A stretch of DNA of 64,000 nucleotides from Salmonella bongori NCTC 12419 (GCF_000252995.1 NC_015761.1:1984001-2048000), one strand, 5' to 3'. Positions 18,400 to 27,448 are shown, numbered from the stretch's first letter. Notes: generated by a model from the letters alone, not told the origin. Made by a program: numbers and translations.

Positions 18400-18420
18400 C
18401 CAGTCAGAAGAGCCAGATTC
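18400..18420 (+). repeat. attR of islet 2 (tRNA-Asn 3'-end copy)
   Basis: Twenty-one bases matching the asn tRNA 3' end and its native flank, with one substitution in the acceptor segment. It is followed by the asn terminator hairpin. Confidence 0.8.
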
Positions 18421-18424
18421 AGAA

Positions 18425-18451
18425 AAGCCTGCCTTCGGGCAGGCTTTTTAC
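18425..18451 (+). terminator. Displaced tRNA-Asn terminator
   Basis: Stem AAGCCTGCC/GGCAGGCTT with a TTCG-type loop, followed by a T run. Same hairpin as at 56928. Confidence 0.85.
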
Positions 18452-18515
18452 TTTTTAGAATCCTTTCTGTTTACGGTTGTTGCTCTTACGCTAATCCCTT
18501 TAGTTTCCCCTTTTG

Positions 18516-18522
18516 CTGTCAT
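18516..18522 (+). promoter_or_regulatory. Possible Pho-box half site upstream of amn
   Basis: CTGTCAT lies about 45 bases before the amn start and matches one PhoB direct-repeat unit. A second clear unit is not visible, so this is only suggestive. Confidence 0.25.
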
Positions 18523-18567
18523 ACTATCGAAAGACGTGCCTCACCTGTGAACGCTAAGGAGAATGAT

Positions 18568-20022
18568 ATGGAAAACACAGGCACAAGCCTGACACCCGAA
18601 CAGGCGCTGGATCGACTGGAGGAACGGTACGAGCAGTCAGTCAATGCGCTCCGTGAAGCCATCGCTGATTATATTGACACTGGTACGCTGCCCGATCCCC
18701 ATGCCAGACTTAACGGACTGTTTGTTTATCCTTCTCTGTCGGTAAGCTGGGATGGTGCGACACCTAACCCGCCTAAAACACGTGCTTTTGGACGCTTTAC
18801 TCATCCAGGCTGTTATACCACCACCGTTACGCGGCCAGCGCTATTTCGCGCCTATCTTCTGGAACAACTTAACCTTGTTTATCATGATTACGGGGCGCAT
18901 ATCGCGGTTGAAGCCTCGCACCATGAGATTCCGTACCCTTATGTAATAGACGGCTCAGCTCTGACTCTGGATCGTTCTATGAGCGCCGGTCTGACGCGTC
19001 ACTTTCCCACGACAGAACTGGCACAGATTGGGGATGAGACAGCTGACGGCCTGTTCCACCCTGGCGAGTTTTACCCGCTATCGCATTTTGATGCGCGTCG
19101 CGTTGACTTCTCGTTAGCAAGGTTACGACACTATACGGGAACACCAGTCGAACATTTTCAGCCCTTCGTTCTGTTTACTAACTATACCCGCTACGTCGAT
19201 GAGTTTGTGCGCTGGGGATGCAGTCAAATCCTTGATCCCGGCAGCCCTTATATTGCGCTTTCCTGTGCCGGTGGAATTTGGATCACAGCGGAAACTGAAG
19301 CGCCGGAAGAAGCCATATCTGATTTGGCATGGAAAAAACATCAGATGCCAGCCTGGCATCTGGTTACGGCTGATGGACAAGGTATTACGCTGGTCAATAT
19401 TGGTGTCGGTCCTTCAAATGCCAAAACGATTTGCGACCATTTGGCTGTGTTGCGCCCCGATGTATGGCTTATGATTGGACATTGCGGTGGGCTGCGAGAA
19501 AGTCAGACGATTGGCGATTATGTGCTGGCCCACGCCTACTTACGCGATGATCACGTGCTGGATGCCGTCTTACCGCCAGATATTCCTATCCCAAGTATTG
19601 CAGAAGTACAGCGTGCGCTGTATGACGCCACCAAAGCGGTTAGCGGAATGCCTGGCGAAGAGGTTAAACAGCGACTGCGTACAGGAACGGTTGTCACAAC
19701 GGATGATCGTAACTGGGAACTCCGCTATTCCGCTTCTGCACTGCGCTTCAACCTCAGTCGCGCTGTTGCGATTGATATGGAAAGCGCAACGATTGCAGCC
19801 CAGGGCTATCGCTTCCGCGTACCTTACGGTACCTTGCTCTGTGTCTCAGATAAACCCTTACATGGTGAAATTAAACTGCCCGGCCAGGCGAACCGGTTTT
19901 ATGAGGGCGCTATATCAGAACATTTGCAAATTGGTATTCGTGCTATCGACCTGCTACGCGCTGAAGGCGACCGCTTGCACTCACGTAAATTACGTACATT
20001 TAATGAGCCGCCATTTCGTTAA
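18568..20022 (+). CDS. amn: AMP nucleosidase
   Basis: The 484-residue protein matches Amn, which hydrolyses AMP to adenine and ribose 5-phosphate in the cytoplasm and so adjusts the purine pool. The N-terminal ~180 residues are the Amn-specific domain. The C-terminal half is a nucleoside-phosphorylase fold (VNIGVGPSNAKTICDHLA, LMIGHCGGLRESQTIGDYV, VVTTDDRNWELR, VAIDMESATIAAQGYRF). ATG 18568 is chosen because it follows AAGGAGAATGAT; the frame is open further upstream through the islet 2 terminator, which is spurious. In E. coli amn is followed by yeeN and asnW; here yeeN is missing and a SymE/Rhs block takes its place. Confidence 0.95.
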   Translation: MENTGTSLTPEQALDRLEERYEQSVNALREAIADYIDTGTLPDPHARLNGLFVYPSLSVSWDGATPNPPKTRAFGRFTHPGCYTTTVTRPALFRAYLLEQLNLVYHDYGAHIAVEASHHEIPYPYVIDGSALTLDRSMSAGLTRHFPTTELAQIGDETADGLFHPGEFYPLSHFDARRVDFSLARLRHYTGTPVEHFQPFVLFTNYTRYVDEFVRWGCSQILDPGSPYIALSCAGGIWITAETEAPEEAISDLAWKKHQMPAWHLVTADGQGITLVNIGVGPSNAKTICDHLAVLRPDVWLMIGHCGGLRESQTIGDYVLAHAYLRDDHVLDAVLPPDIPIPSIAEVQRALYDATKAVSGMPGEEVKQRLRTGTVVTTDDRNWELRYSASALRFNLSRAVAIDMESATIAAQGYRFRVPYGTLLCVSDKPLHGEIKLPGQANRFYEGAISEHLQIGIRAIDLLRAEGDRLHSRKLRTFNEPPFR

Positions 20023-20049
20023 AAACTCAGTTTTACCGCAAATAAGTTC

Positions 20050-20077
20050 CCTCCGGCATAGCTGGAGGTTTTTTTAT
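20050..20077 (+). terminator. amn terminator
   Basis: CCTCCGGC/GCTGGAGG stem (8 pairs, one G-T) followed by seven Ts, 27 bases after the amn stop. Confidence 0.85.
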
Positions 20078-20079
20078 AT

Positions 20080-20403
20080 GTGCCTGTAAAACTCTCTTTA
20101 TCAGCAGCGCTCCAACAAGTTGGCATTTGCATCTATGGATGTTTTACGGACTGTAAACTGGCTGCCCGGAGAAGGAGCGATCGTAAAACCAAAGTCCCCA
20201 CCGGATATTCGCGCAGCCCCAGCCTACACCTCAAGGGCGACTGGCTGGCCGAGGCGGGCTTCGAGACAGGGCGCGGCGTCACCGTGAAGATTTCACAGGG
20301 GTGCATTGTGCTGATGGCGGACTGTAACGAGGTGCAGGGACTGCGAGAGCAGCTTTATCAGGCTCAACAGGTGGTTAAGGGGATTAAGGATGTGCTTGTT
20401 TAG
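20080..20403 (+). pseudogene. SymE-like toxin, probably N-terminally truncated
   Basis: Residues from about 35 on (GYSRSPSLHLKGDWLAEAGF, GRGVTVKISQGCIVLMAD) match the SymE family, AbrB-fold proteins of type I toxin-antitoxin systems in the SOS regulon that are frequently linked to Rhs loci. The first ~30 residues have no family resemblance. The only start in frame is a GTG overlapping the T run of the amn terminator, without a ribosome-binding site. The native promoter and N-terminus have most likely been lost at a recombination junction just after amn. Confidence 0.55.
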
Positions 20404-20427
20404 TGGAATGAACGGAGATTAAATAAT

Positions 20428-20466
20428 AAAAAAGCCGGGAAGATTTAATTTCTTACCCGGCTTTTT
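20428..20466. terminator. Bidirectional terminator between symE-like and Rhs immunity genes
   Basis: AAAAAAGCCGGG and CCCGGCTTTTT form a long stem at 20428-20466. A T run on both strands serves the converging genes. Confidence 0.85.
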
Positions 20467-20468
20467 AG

Positions 20469-20732
20469 CTACCCGATTAAACCCTTTAAATAAATGATAA
20501 CATCGCGTTCTAAAGGGTAATTAAATAATGAATTAAATATACAAATTTGTTCGTATTCATTTTTTGTTATGAGAATATCGTTTTCACATATATAGTCACA
20601 TAGCGTTTCAAATGCTAATGGCTCTTCCCCAAACTCGATGTAACCCAAAGCATAATTTAATTCATCTTCGGGGAGCCTATTACTGAACTCTTCACCGAAT
20701 TTTTTAAACTTGATGCCAGTAGCTGTAGCCAT
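20469..20732 (-). CDS. Putative immunity protein of the Rhs EndoU toxin (MafI-like)
   Basis: An 87-residue acidic protein (GIKFKKFGEEFSNRL, DELNYALGYIEFGEEPLAFE, LCDYICENDILITKNEY). Size, acidity and the ALxYIEFGEExLAFExLCDYI pattern resemble MafI-type immunity proteins that partner EndoU-type toxins. The start overlaps the Rhs stop by one base (TAATG), so translation is coupled. It is the only candidate immunity gene for the Rhs C-terminal toxin. Confidence 0.7.
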   Translation of the reverse strand: MATATGIKFKKFGEEFSNRLPEDELNYALGYIEFGEEPLAFETLCDYICENDILITKNEYEQICIFNSLFNYPLERDVIIYLKGLIG

Positions 20733-23700
20733 TATTTTGCTCCTGATAAGCGTGGAACAGGGCCACTATCGGGAAATGCAGTGACAATCCTTCCTTTTGC
20801 TGGCTGATAAACAACCCTGATTTGCACTCCATCCCTGACTTCCCATGCAACCCAGGTAGCAGCTTTTCCTGACTTAGTTAATGCGCCTCCGGTTCCTTGC
20901 TGGGCATACCATTTAGTTGAAGGCGAATTCACAATATCATCAACTTCAGAAATAATTTTTTTCCCATCCCAAGATTGGGGGAAAGTTGTTTTACCCGGTT
21001 GACCTGGCCACATATGACCACCACTGCCAGGACCATCACCATGAAGAATATGCTTCTGAGCTTTTGGGCCACAACCAAATAATCCCAGCGGATCTATCCA
21101 AGTTAGCGGATTTACGACGTAAGCATACAGGTTTATCCCCCCCGCCAGCCCTATCGGATCTGCACACAGATACTGCCCTGTATCGCAATCATAGTACCGG
21201 AAGCGGTTGTAGTACAGTCCTGATTCTTCATCCTCATACTGCCCCGGAAAACGCAGGCGACAGGAAGGCGTATCATCTTTGTTCCTGCCTTCCTCACGGC
21301 CCCACAGGTGTTGCTTACCCCGCCAGACAATAGTGCCGTCTTCGGTCAGCAGTTCCTGAATACGGCCCACCGTATCGGTGATGGTATAGTGCAGTTGTCC
21401 CTTTTCGTACCGCGCCAGCGGCGTGAAGCTACCCGGTTCGTATATCCAGCGAATGGCATTTTCGTATTCAGGTGTCCCGTCAGTACCAACAGGAATTTCT
21501 TCGGTTAGCTGGTCGCCGTTCCAGTGAAAATCCGTTCCTGGTCTGTCCCGGTTAGTACAGCGCTTGCTGATGCGCCTGCCGAACGGGTCGTATTTGTACT
21601 CCCGGCGCTCGCCCTCAGGGGTTTCCAGCCCGGTTAGCTGGCTTCTCGCATCCCAGCGGTAGCGCCACCTGAGTGGGCGGTAGCCGCCTTTATCAACCAG
21701 CTTTTCCACCAGGCGACCATTAACATCGTATTTCCAAGTGGTCTGCTCATCGCGGATGACTCTGACAAATTTACCTTCCTCCGGCATCCCGCTGTCCGGG
21801 TTGATGCGGGAGGTTGAATGCCGCCAGGCTTTGTACTCCCGTGACGTCACCCGGCCATGCAGCTGGCGCTGGTGCGTCTCACTTTCCATGACCTCATTCA
21901 CCCAGGTCTGGTGGCGCGAGATATTGAGGTTTCTGTCGTAAGCGAAGCACTCTTCCCGCATGGGGATGTCGCTGCTGCCGGTCCAGGTGGCATGGCTTAT
22001 CTGGTCGTTTGCCGTCACGCTGTTGACCATCGTACCGCGCAGCGAGTCCGATATCATCGTCAGGTTATACGCTTTGTCGTACAGCCACTGGCGTTGCAGG
22101 GTGTTGTTGCGCCGGTAGTGTGGATTCTGTTCCGTGAGGTCACCGGCCTGCTGTCCGGTCAGCATCCCGGTGGGGGTGTAATTCTGGCGGAGGCTGAATC
22201 CGGCTTCACTTTGCCGGGATATCTCCTGGCCACGCAGGTCATGCTCCAGGGTCAGCGGGGTATGGCCGTCTATCTGCCATTGCGTGAGTTCTCCTGTCAG
22301 TCCACGGGTAAAACGCTCTGTAATACCCGCAGTGGTGCGCTGCGAGACCGTATCCTGGTCGGGGTCGTAATTATATTCAGTACGCCTGCCGTTAATGGTT
22401 TCGGCGGTGACCCGGCTGGCGTCATCGTATTCATACGTGACGGTGGCATCGTTATTCCGGGCTTCTGTCAGGCGGCTGAGAGCATCGTAGATGAACGTCG
22501 TGCAACTAAGCACCCGGTCACTGTCGCCCTGAGCCACTTCCTCGCGGGTCACCTGGTCGGTGGTGCTGTACTGGCGGTTCAGGTGTGTACCGTCGGGGAA
22601 GGTGGTACGGATGCAGCGTCCGGCGGCATCATAGCTGTAGGTTAACGTGCGTCCGGTAAAATCAGTTTCAGCGACAAGCTGCCCGGCTTTATCGTACCTC
22701 AGGCGGTAATGCTCACCTTCGGCGTTAGTGATTTCGGTCAGGCGGGTGAGTTTATCGTAACGGCACGCCAGACGCTCGCCATCCGGGCGGATGACAGCGG
22801 TCAGCAAGTCAAACGCGCCATATTCGTAGCGGGTGGTGTTGCCTTCGCCATCGGTGAAGCTTTCCGGCAGCTTTTCGCTGTTCTGGCGCATCAGTTCGCG
22901 CACACCGTCCGGGCGACGGATTTCTTCCACGCTGCCCTGTGGTCCGGCATGGTTCTTACTGTAGCGGAACTGCGTGGTGTAGCCCAGCGGGTCTTTCACG
23001 CTCAGCAATCTGCCCAGAATGTCCTGCTCTGTCTGTGTCACGCCGCCGTCCGGCGCGGTGGTTGCCCGCACCTGATGTAACGCATCGTGGCTCCAGCGCC
23101 AGGTTGCGCCGTTCGGCATAATCTGCCGGAGTAAATCGCCGTGTTCACTGTAGCTGAACTGCTGCTGACGCCCCTGCGGGTCGGTCAGGCAGACCATACT
23201 GCCTTTCCCGTCATATTCCCACAGCCACACCTGATTCCCCGGTGCGCTCAACCGGGTGAGCTGACCGTGTTCGTTGTAGTCGTAATACAGACTGTAGCCA
23301 CCCGGCAGAGACACACGGCTTATCTCTCCTTCGTTATTGTAGTCATACGCCGTGGTGCGTCCCAGCGCATCGGTGCGGGACCGGAGCCGGGTGTTCTCCC
23401 AGACTGAGGTTTCTTCCCGTCCCAGCGGGTCGATGCTGCGGGTGACCAGGCCATCCCCGTTGTACCAGTAACGGGTTTCGCCACCTTCGGCATCCAGATA
23501 GGTGGTACATTTCTCATCATCGTTATAAAGAAACTGGTCATCAAAGTAGCCCTCTGTTGACAGAGTGCTAACCGTCCGCCCCAGCGTGTCATAGACGATA
23601 TCCACGCAGGTTTTATCCGTGTCCCGCCAGCGGGTCATCCATCCTTCGGAGGTATACTCATGCCATAAATGTGAAAACTGGATGGTATCGCACTCCGCCA

Positions 23701-25339
23701 GATATCCATTTTTATCGTAGTGACAGGTGACGAGACGCTGGCGCTGTGGTGTCGCCAGGTCAATACTCACCAGTTGTCGCTGTTGCCAGCCGAGCGCGAG
23801 CGTATAACCATCGCTGTGATGGATGCCCGTCAACAAACCCTCCGTGCGGATAAAATCAGCCCGGTTGCCATAACGGTCATGGATTGCTGATAACAGGTAA
23901 ATACCGTTATCTGTTAAAGAAAAAATCTGCGAGTGTTGTGAACGGCGATCGAAAATAGTCAGTTCATCACGTATATCCCCCGACAACCGATAATACGCCT
24001 GACGGGAGTTTGCTGTATCACGGAAAATTCCGTTCTGCGGGATGCGGTAATATAAGTCCACACCCTCATGGTTAGTAAAATGCATATCATTGCCATGTAC
24101 CGTCAGCATGCAGGACCATTCATCGGTCCATTTCGGGCCAAAAATCCCGGTGCCTTTGGCCTGTGAACGGTAAAATCGCGAAAGCGTCAACGGCAGCGAG
24201 CCCGGCAGCGAGAGTACGCTAAAATGCTGGAGAAAATCACCGGTTCCGATGTCCACCGGCTCACCAGATTTAGTGCATAACATACTGTTTACACCATCCC
24301 CTCTGTCGCCGTTCCCCTGTGTTTCTCCTTTAATATTCGCACCGTCCCGGCCTTCGGGAACCACATCATCCGCCAATTTTTCCGCATCCGTTGCAGCATC
24401 TTCGGCGTTATCCATTTTCATCATATGTGCAGCAAATTTTCCGCCGGCCTCGCCTTCATGCACCAGTTTACTGGCTGTCCGCATGGTTTTAAGCCCCATA
24501 AATCCGCCTCTGGCCAGACCATATCCGCCCAGCACCAGCGAACCGTAGTCATACGCCATACCGCCGATTTCCTGGTTCCTGTTGCTCATTTTCAGACGGT
24601 ATTCATCCAGGTTAAAATCACCGGCGTGCGCCATAACCTCCTCACCCATCCGGTACTGTGCTTCGCCCATCTCATCCATGCCCATTGCCGAAAGCATGGC
24701 TCCGTTCATCTGCATCTCGCCAGCGGACTGCATAGCAGCCCCCTGCCCCAATATTGTTGCGAGATCCGGAAACTGGTTCCAGAAGGCTTTGGCCGCCCCG
24801 ATGGTGATATCAAGCAAAACAGGAGCAGCCTCTATTTGCGCACGGCTCTGGTCTGTCTGGATCATCAGCATTGTGTCCCAGATACTTTGTTCTTCTTTTG
24901 TTTCCGGCTCCGGCGCAGGGTCAGCTTTACTGACCGAATCAGCAGCAACGGGAGGCTGCCCGATAATTAATCCCGTTGTATTTCTGGCATTCATCCAGAA
25001 TTTATCGAAGTGGCGCAGAACAGGCTTACCACCGGCAAAAACGGTTCTGCTGTGCTCCAGCGGTTCGCAGATGTCGCCAACCGTGCCACTTTTAACCCCC
25101 TTCGCCACCCCAGGCTCATCACCTTTGGTATAAGGAATAATACTTTGATCCAGAACCAGTACCGGGTGTCCGTTAGCTTTCACTGTCTGCACGGTCTGAA
25201 CCGCGTCTCCCAGACTGGCTATCACAGCATAGGGAACCGGCGGTGTGCTGCTTCCCACCGGGGTTTTACAGACATCCGGTGTCAGGCTGATGACCGTCCA
25301 CAGCCCGTCCTGGCGGGCGATATAATTTTTCGCCATCAT
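20732..25339 (-). CDS. Rhs polymorphic toxin with PAAR-like N-terminus and EndoU nuclease C-terminus
   Basis: A 1535-residue T6SS-type Rhs effector. Residues ~1-130 form a DUF4150 PAAR-like tip (LTPDVCKTPVGSSTPPVPYA). Residues ~190-330 form a helical linker with weakly hydrophobic stretches. From ~355 the DUF6531 start (GEPVDIGTGDFLQHF) and many YD repeats (YDYNNEGEISRVSLPGGYS, YDALSRLTEAR) form the cocoon. The core closes with ADPIGLAGGINLYAYVVNPL. The last 115 residues are the variable toxin, recognisable as bacterial EndoU RNase: KHILHG with His1430 and His1433, GGH with His1442, and IRVVYQPAKGRIVTAFP. EndoU toxins of contact-dependent systems cleave tRNA. The gene lies between its DUF2169 adaptor and immunity gene, all translationally coupled. 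Confidence 0.9.
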   Translation of the reverse strand: MMAKNYIARQDGLWTVISLTPDVCKTPVGSSTPPVPYAVIASLGDAVQTVQTVKANGHPVLVLDQSIIPYTKGDEPGVAKGVKSGTVGDICEPLEHSRTVFAGGKPVLRHFDKFWMNARNTTGLIIGQPPVAADSVSKADPAPEPETKEEQSIWDTMLMIQTDQSRAQIEAAPVLLDITIGAAKAFWNQFPDLATILGQGAAMQSAGEMQMNGAMLSAMGMDEMGEAQYRMGEEVMAHAGDFNLDEYRLKMSNRNQEIGGMAYDYGSLVLGGYGLARGGFMGLKTMRTASKLVHEGEAGGKFAAHMMKMDNAEDAATDAEKLADDVVPEGRDGANIKGETQGNGDRGDGVNSMLCTKSGEPVDIGTGDFLQHFSVLSLPGSLPLTLSRFYRSQAKGTGIFGPKWTDEWSCMLTVHGNDMHFTNHEGVDLYYRIPQNGIFRDTANSRQAYYRLSGDIRDELTIFDRRSQHSQIFSLTDNGIYLLSAIHDRYGNRADFIRTEGLLTGIHHSDGYTLALGWQQRQLVSIDLATPQRQRLVTCHYDKNGYLAECDTIQFSHLWHEYTSEGWMTRWRDTDKTCVDIVYDTLGRTVSTLSTEGYFDDQFLYNDDEKCTTYLDAEGGETRYWYNGDGLVTRSIDPLGREETSVWENTRLRSRTDALGRTTAYDYNNEGEISRVSLPGGYSLYYDYNEHGQLTRLSAPGNQVWLWEYDGKGSMVCLTDPQGRQQQFSYSEHGDLLRQIMPNGATWRWSHDALHQVRATTAPDGGVTQTEQDILGRLLSVKDPLGYTTQFRYSKNHAGPQGSVEEIRRPDGVRELMRQNSEKLPESFTDGEGNTTRYEYGAFDLLTAVIRPDGERLACRYDKLTRLTEITNAEGEHYRLRYDKAGQLVAETDFTGRTLTYSYDAAGRCIRTTFPDGTHLNRQYSTTDQVTREEVAQGDSDRVLSCTTFIYDALSRLTEARNNDATVTYEYDDASRVTAETINGRRTEYNYDPDQDTVSQRTTAGITERFTRGLTGELTQWQIDGHTPLTLEHDLRGQEISRQSEAGFSLRQNYTPTGMLTGQQAGDLTEQNPHYRRNNTLQRQWLYDKAYNLTMISDSLRGTMVNSVTANDQISHATWTGSSDIPMREECFAYDRNLNISRHQTWVNEVMESETHQRQLHGRVTSREYKAWRHSTSRINPDSGMPEEGKFVRVIRDEQTTWKYDVNGRLVEKLVDKGGYRPLRWRYRWDARSQLTGLETPEGERREYKYDPFGRRISKRCTNRDRPGTDFHWNGDQLTEEIPVGTDGTPEYENAIRWIYEPGSFTPLARYEKGQLHYTITDTVGRIQELLTEDGTIVWRGKQHLWGREEGRNKDDTPSCRLRFPGQYEDEESGLYYNRFRYYDCDTGQYLCADPIGLAGGINLYAYVVNPLTWIDPLGLFGCGPKAQKHILHGDGPGSGGHMWPGQPGKTTFPQSWDGKKIISEVDDIVNSPSTKWYAQQGTGGALTKSGKAATWVAWEVRDGVQIRVVYQPAKGRIVTAFPDSGPVPRLSGAK

Positions 25340-26517
25340 TATTCTCCTGGAACGTGATAACGCGCTTCCATTACCCGTACTGACGGATTAACGGGCAGCA
25401 GATAACGCCAGGTCTGCGCCAGTGTGAGGGTGTCAGCATCAATCAGTAACGTATCGGTCCACATCATCTGCGGCACCCATTCACCCGTATCCATTCGCAG
25501 CAGAATACCGGCCCGGTTTACGGGTAATGTGAAGGTCATTTCCCCATCCGGGTGCAGTCCGTACAGAGTGAGTGTGGTACCCGGTGCGGGAAAAGGGATC
25601 TGCTGGTCACGTGGCGCGCTGTTCCAGTAGCGGAAATTAAAATCCTCCGGAAGACCGGGATGACGGTTTTCCAGCCACGCCTGATCCCAGGTTCCCGCCA
25701 ACGACAGGCGCGGCAGCCAGGTACGGCTGATACAGCCAAAACCTGCGGGCTGGCATTCCGGGGAAGACCAGTCGGTTTTCCCTTCACAAACGTTAATAAA
25801 ATGTTGAAGGGTGAACGGTGCGTCCATGGCGATAATCCGGGGAGCTTCCACCTGGTGGATATTGCCAGCCCGTAGGTACCAGGAGGGTGTATATCCCAGC
25901 CCCAGCGGGTTTACCGGCCAGGCCATATGCGCCAGCGGCGGGTTATCCGCCTCAGGGTGTTCGCGCCGTTGTTCTTCCGTCAGACGGTTTTCTTCCGGAA
26001 TGCGGTCAGCATAGCCACTGTCCGCTTCCACGCGGCATTCGCCGCCAAAGGCGTAACGATAATCCAGCGGCAGGGAGACGAAAGGTTCAGGGGCGGTTTC
26101 ATCCCATTGCCCGGTTAATGACTGTCGCCGATAAAAACGCTGACCGGTTATCTTCAGTTTCTTGCCCAGCAACACCTCGCCTGACGGTGAGCGCATCACT
26201 ACACCTGCGATTATCTCCGGTACAGCGATGCCGTCCGGCGCGTAAGCCGTGCCGTTAACAATGATATCGCAGGCGGGTTTGAAAGGGGCCAGGTCACTTT
26301 CATGCACCACCGGAGAGACGTTCATCTCCCCGGAAAATTTGTCCTCCACCGATAACGGCAATGGCGGATAGTCCATCAGTTTCGCCTGCCAGTGTCCCAC
26401 TGCATCCCGGACCAGCCTGAAACCAGTTTTCATGGCGATGACGTGATAACGTTTATTGTGTTTATCATCCATTGCATATTCCATTACAGAAAATGGCGTC
26501 AGATTACGAAATTCCAT
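25339..26517 (-). CDS. DUF2169 T6SS effector adaptor
   Basis: A 392-residue protein of the DUF2169 family, found with DUF4150 PAAR-like effectors and thought to act as an adaptor or chaperone for loading them on VgrG. Typical blocks are MEFRNLTPFSVMEYAMDD, ADFKPACDIIVNGTAYAP-like residues 75-95, LDYRYAFGGE and WPVNPLGLGYTP. It is the first gene of the operon; its stop overlaps the Rhs start (TAATG). This pairing supports delivery of the Rhs protein by a T6SS encoded elsewhere. Confidence 0.85.
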   Translation of the reverse strand: MEFRNLTPFSVMEYAMDDKHNKRYHVIAMKTGFRLVRDAVGHWQAKLMDYPPLPLSVEDKFSGEMNVSPVVHESDLAPFKPACDIIVNGTAYAPDGIAVPEIIAGVVMRSPSGEVLLGKKLKITGQRFYRRQSLTGQWDETAPEPFVSLPLDYRYAFGGECRVEADSGYADRIPEENRLTEEQRREHPEADNPPLAHMAWPVNPLGLGYTPSWYLRAGNIHQVEAPRIIAMDAPFTLQHFINVCEGKTDWSSPECQPAGFGCISRTWLPRLSLAGTWDQAWLENRHPGLPEDFNFRYWNSAPRDQQIPFPAPGTTLTLYGLHPDGEMTFTLPVNRAGILLRMDTGEWVPQMMWTDTLLIDADTLTLAQTWRYLLPVNPSVRVMEARYHVPGE

Positions 26518-27269
26518 ATACGCTGTTCCTGGTCATAAAAAAGCGACATTTTATATTTTTTATTTATTTGATGCGTAAGTATAAATAAGGCATCTGCAGA
26601 ACGATATCAAGCAGAAAGACTTTTGAATACAAATATTGTGAGATATGCTTTTATTAACAGATTATTCCAGGCATTTTTTCATATGGCCTGAGCCACTCAT
26701 AATAAATTATTATTTTTCACCGAAGCTAATATTATTGGATATATATTTAATTCAATAATTTTTTTAAAATTAATATTTAATATGAATGTATCATCTATGA
26801 ACAGAGATATTCCCCGGAGTCACGGATAACGTTACGGAGTGAAGCCCGGTGTTCATTTCTTTCATCGCTGTCCAGGTATCGTTTCCCAACAGCATTATAT
26901 TGTCTGTGGACGACGTTATTTGCGTTATGGCCTGAAAGAAGTGCCAGTCTTCGCCAGTACGGCCCCTTATACCGGTATGACCGTTAACAATTACCGTGAC
27001 GTAAAGCAGCATCGCCTCAAAACATTTTTCCTGCGAGTCAGCAAGATTTTCAGTTTGATATTGCGTGCCAACAGTTTATGGATATCATCACGCAGTGAAT
27101 GGGAGTCGAACAGCAAAACCAGTGGATAAGCACCTGGTGTAATACAGGAGCCTTTTGCGGTTACCTCCCCCCCCCGGGAATCTGCCAGCAAGCGTCAAAA
27201 GGCTTTATGTTGCGAGCTTTAGCTGCGGGATACAGCGTTTGTCACTCCATCATCGAACTGAAATGGCCC
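26518..27269. other. Intergenic region upstream of the Rhs operon
   Basis: The left 280 bases are very AT-rich and probably hold the Rhs operon promoter. The right part has higher GC and looks like decayed coding DNA on the minus strand (fragments around 26791-27191), but I cannot assign a family. Confidence 0.4.
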
Positions 27270-27406
27270 TGAATCATACTATTGCCCGTTACGTCGGTAT
27301 TACGCGCGTTTATCACTGGAAATGGCGTTGATGTCTGCCGGGCTATCGGGGTGCTGGAGCGGCGCTCAGGAATGTCAGTTAATGTCAGCCTGACATCAGG
27401 GTTATG
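27270..27406 (+). pseudogene. erfK 3'-end fragment in inverted orientation
   Basis: This stretch is nearly the same as the last ~135 bases of erfK, which lies on the minus strand at 56964. It reads VLERRSGMSVNVSLTSG on the plus strand; the stop is shifted by one base change (GGGTAA to GGGTTATGA). It is followed by the same terminator hairpin and then by asnW on the opposite strand. It is therefore an inverted copy of the ancestral tRNA-Asn/terminator/erfK junction. Confidence 0.8.
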
Positions 27407-27415
27407 ATGAAAGCA

Positions 27416-27440
27416 AAAAGCCTGCCCGAAGGCAGGCTTT
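27416..27440. terminator. tRNA-Asn/erfK-type terminator hairpin
   Basis: AAAAGCCTGCC/GGCAGGCTTTT palindrome with T runs on both sides. It can terminate asnW (minus) and the erfK remnant (plus). Confidence 0.85.
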
Positions 27441-27448
27441 TCTGAATC

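Larger units (their letters stand above)
15040..18420 (+). mobile_element. tRNA-Asn islet 2 (truncated integrase, TseV, TsiV)
   Basis: A 3.4-kb element from the tRNA 3' end to a near-perfect copy at 18400-18420 (one clear mismatch, GAGGAG to GAAGAG, plus one in the flank). Same gene order as islet 1, with most flanking DNA nearly identical, but here the effector gene is complete. The two islets therefore arose by duplication and re-integration at, or recombination between, two tRNA-Asn loci. Confidence 0.8.

Noticed and set aside
21857..23407. Plus-strand open frames opposite the Rhs gene
   Set aside because: They arise from the GC-rich codon structure of the Rhs repeats on the other strand.
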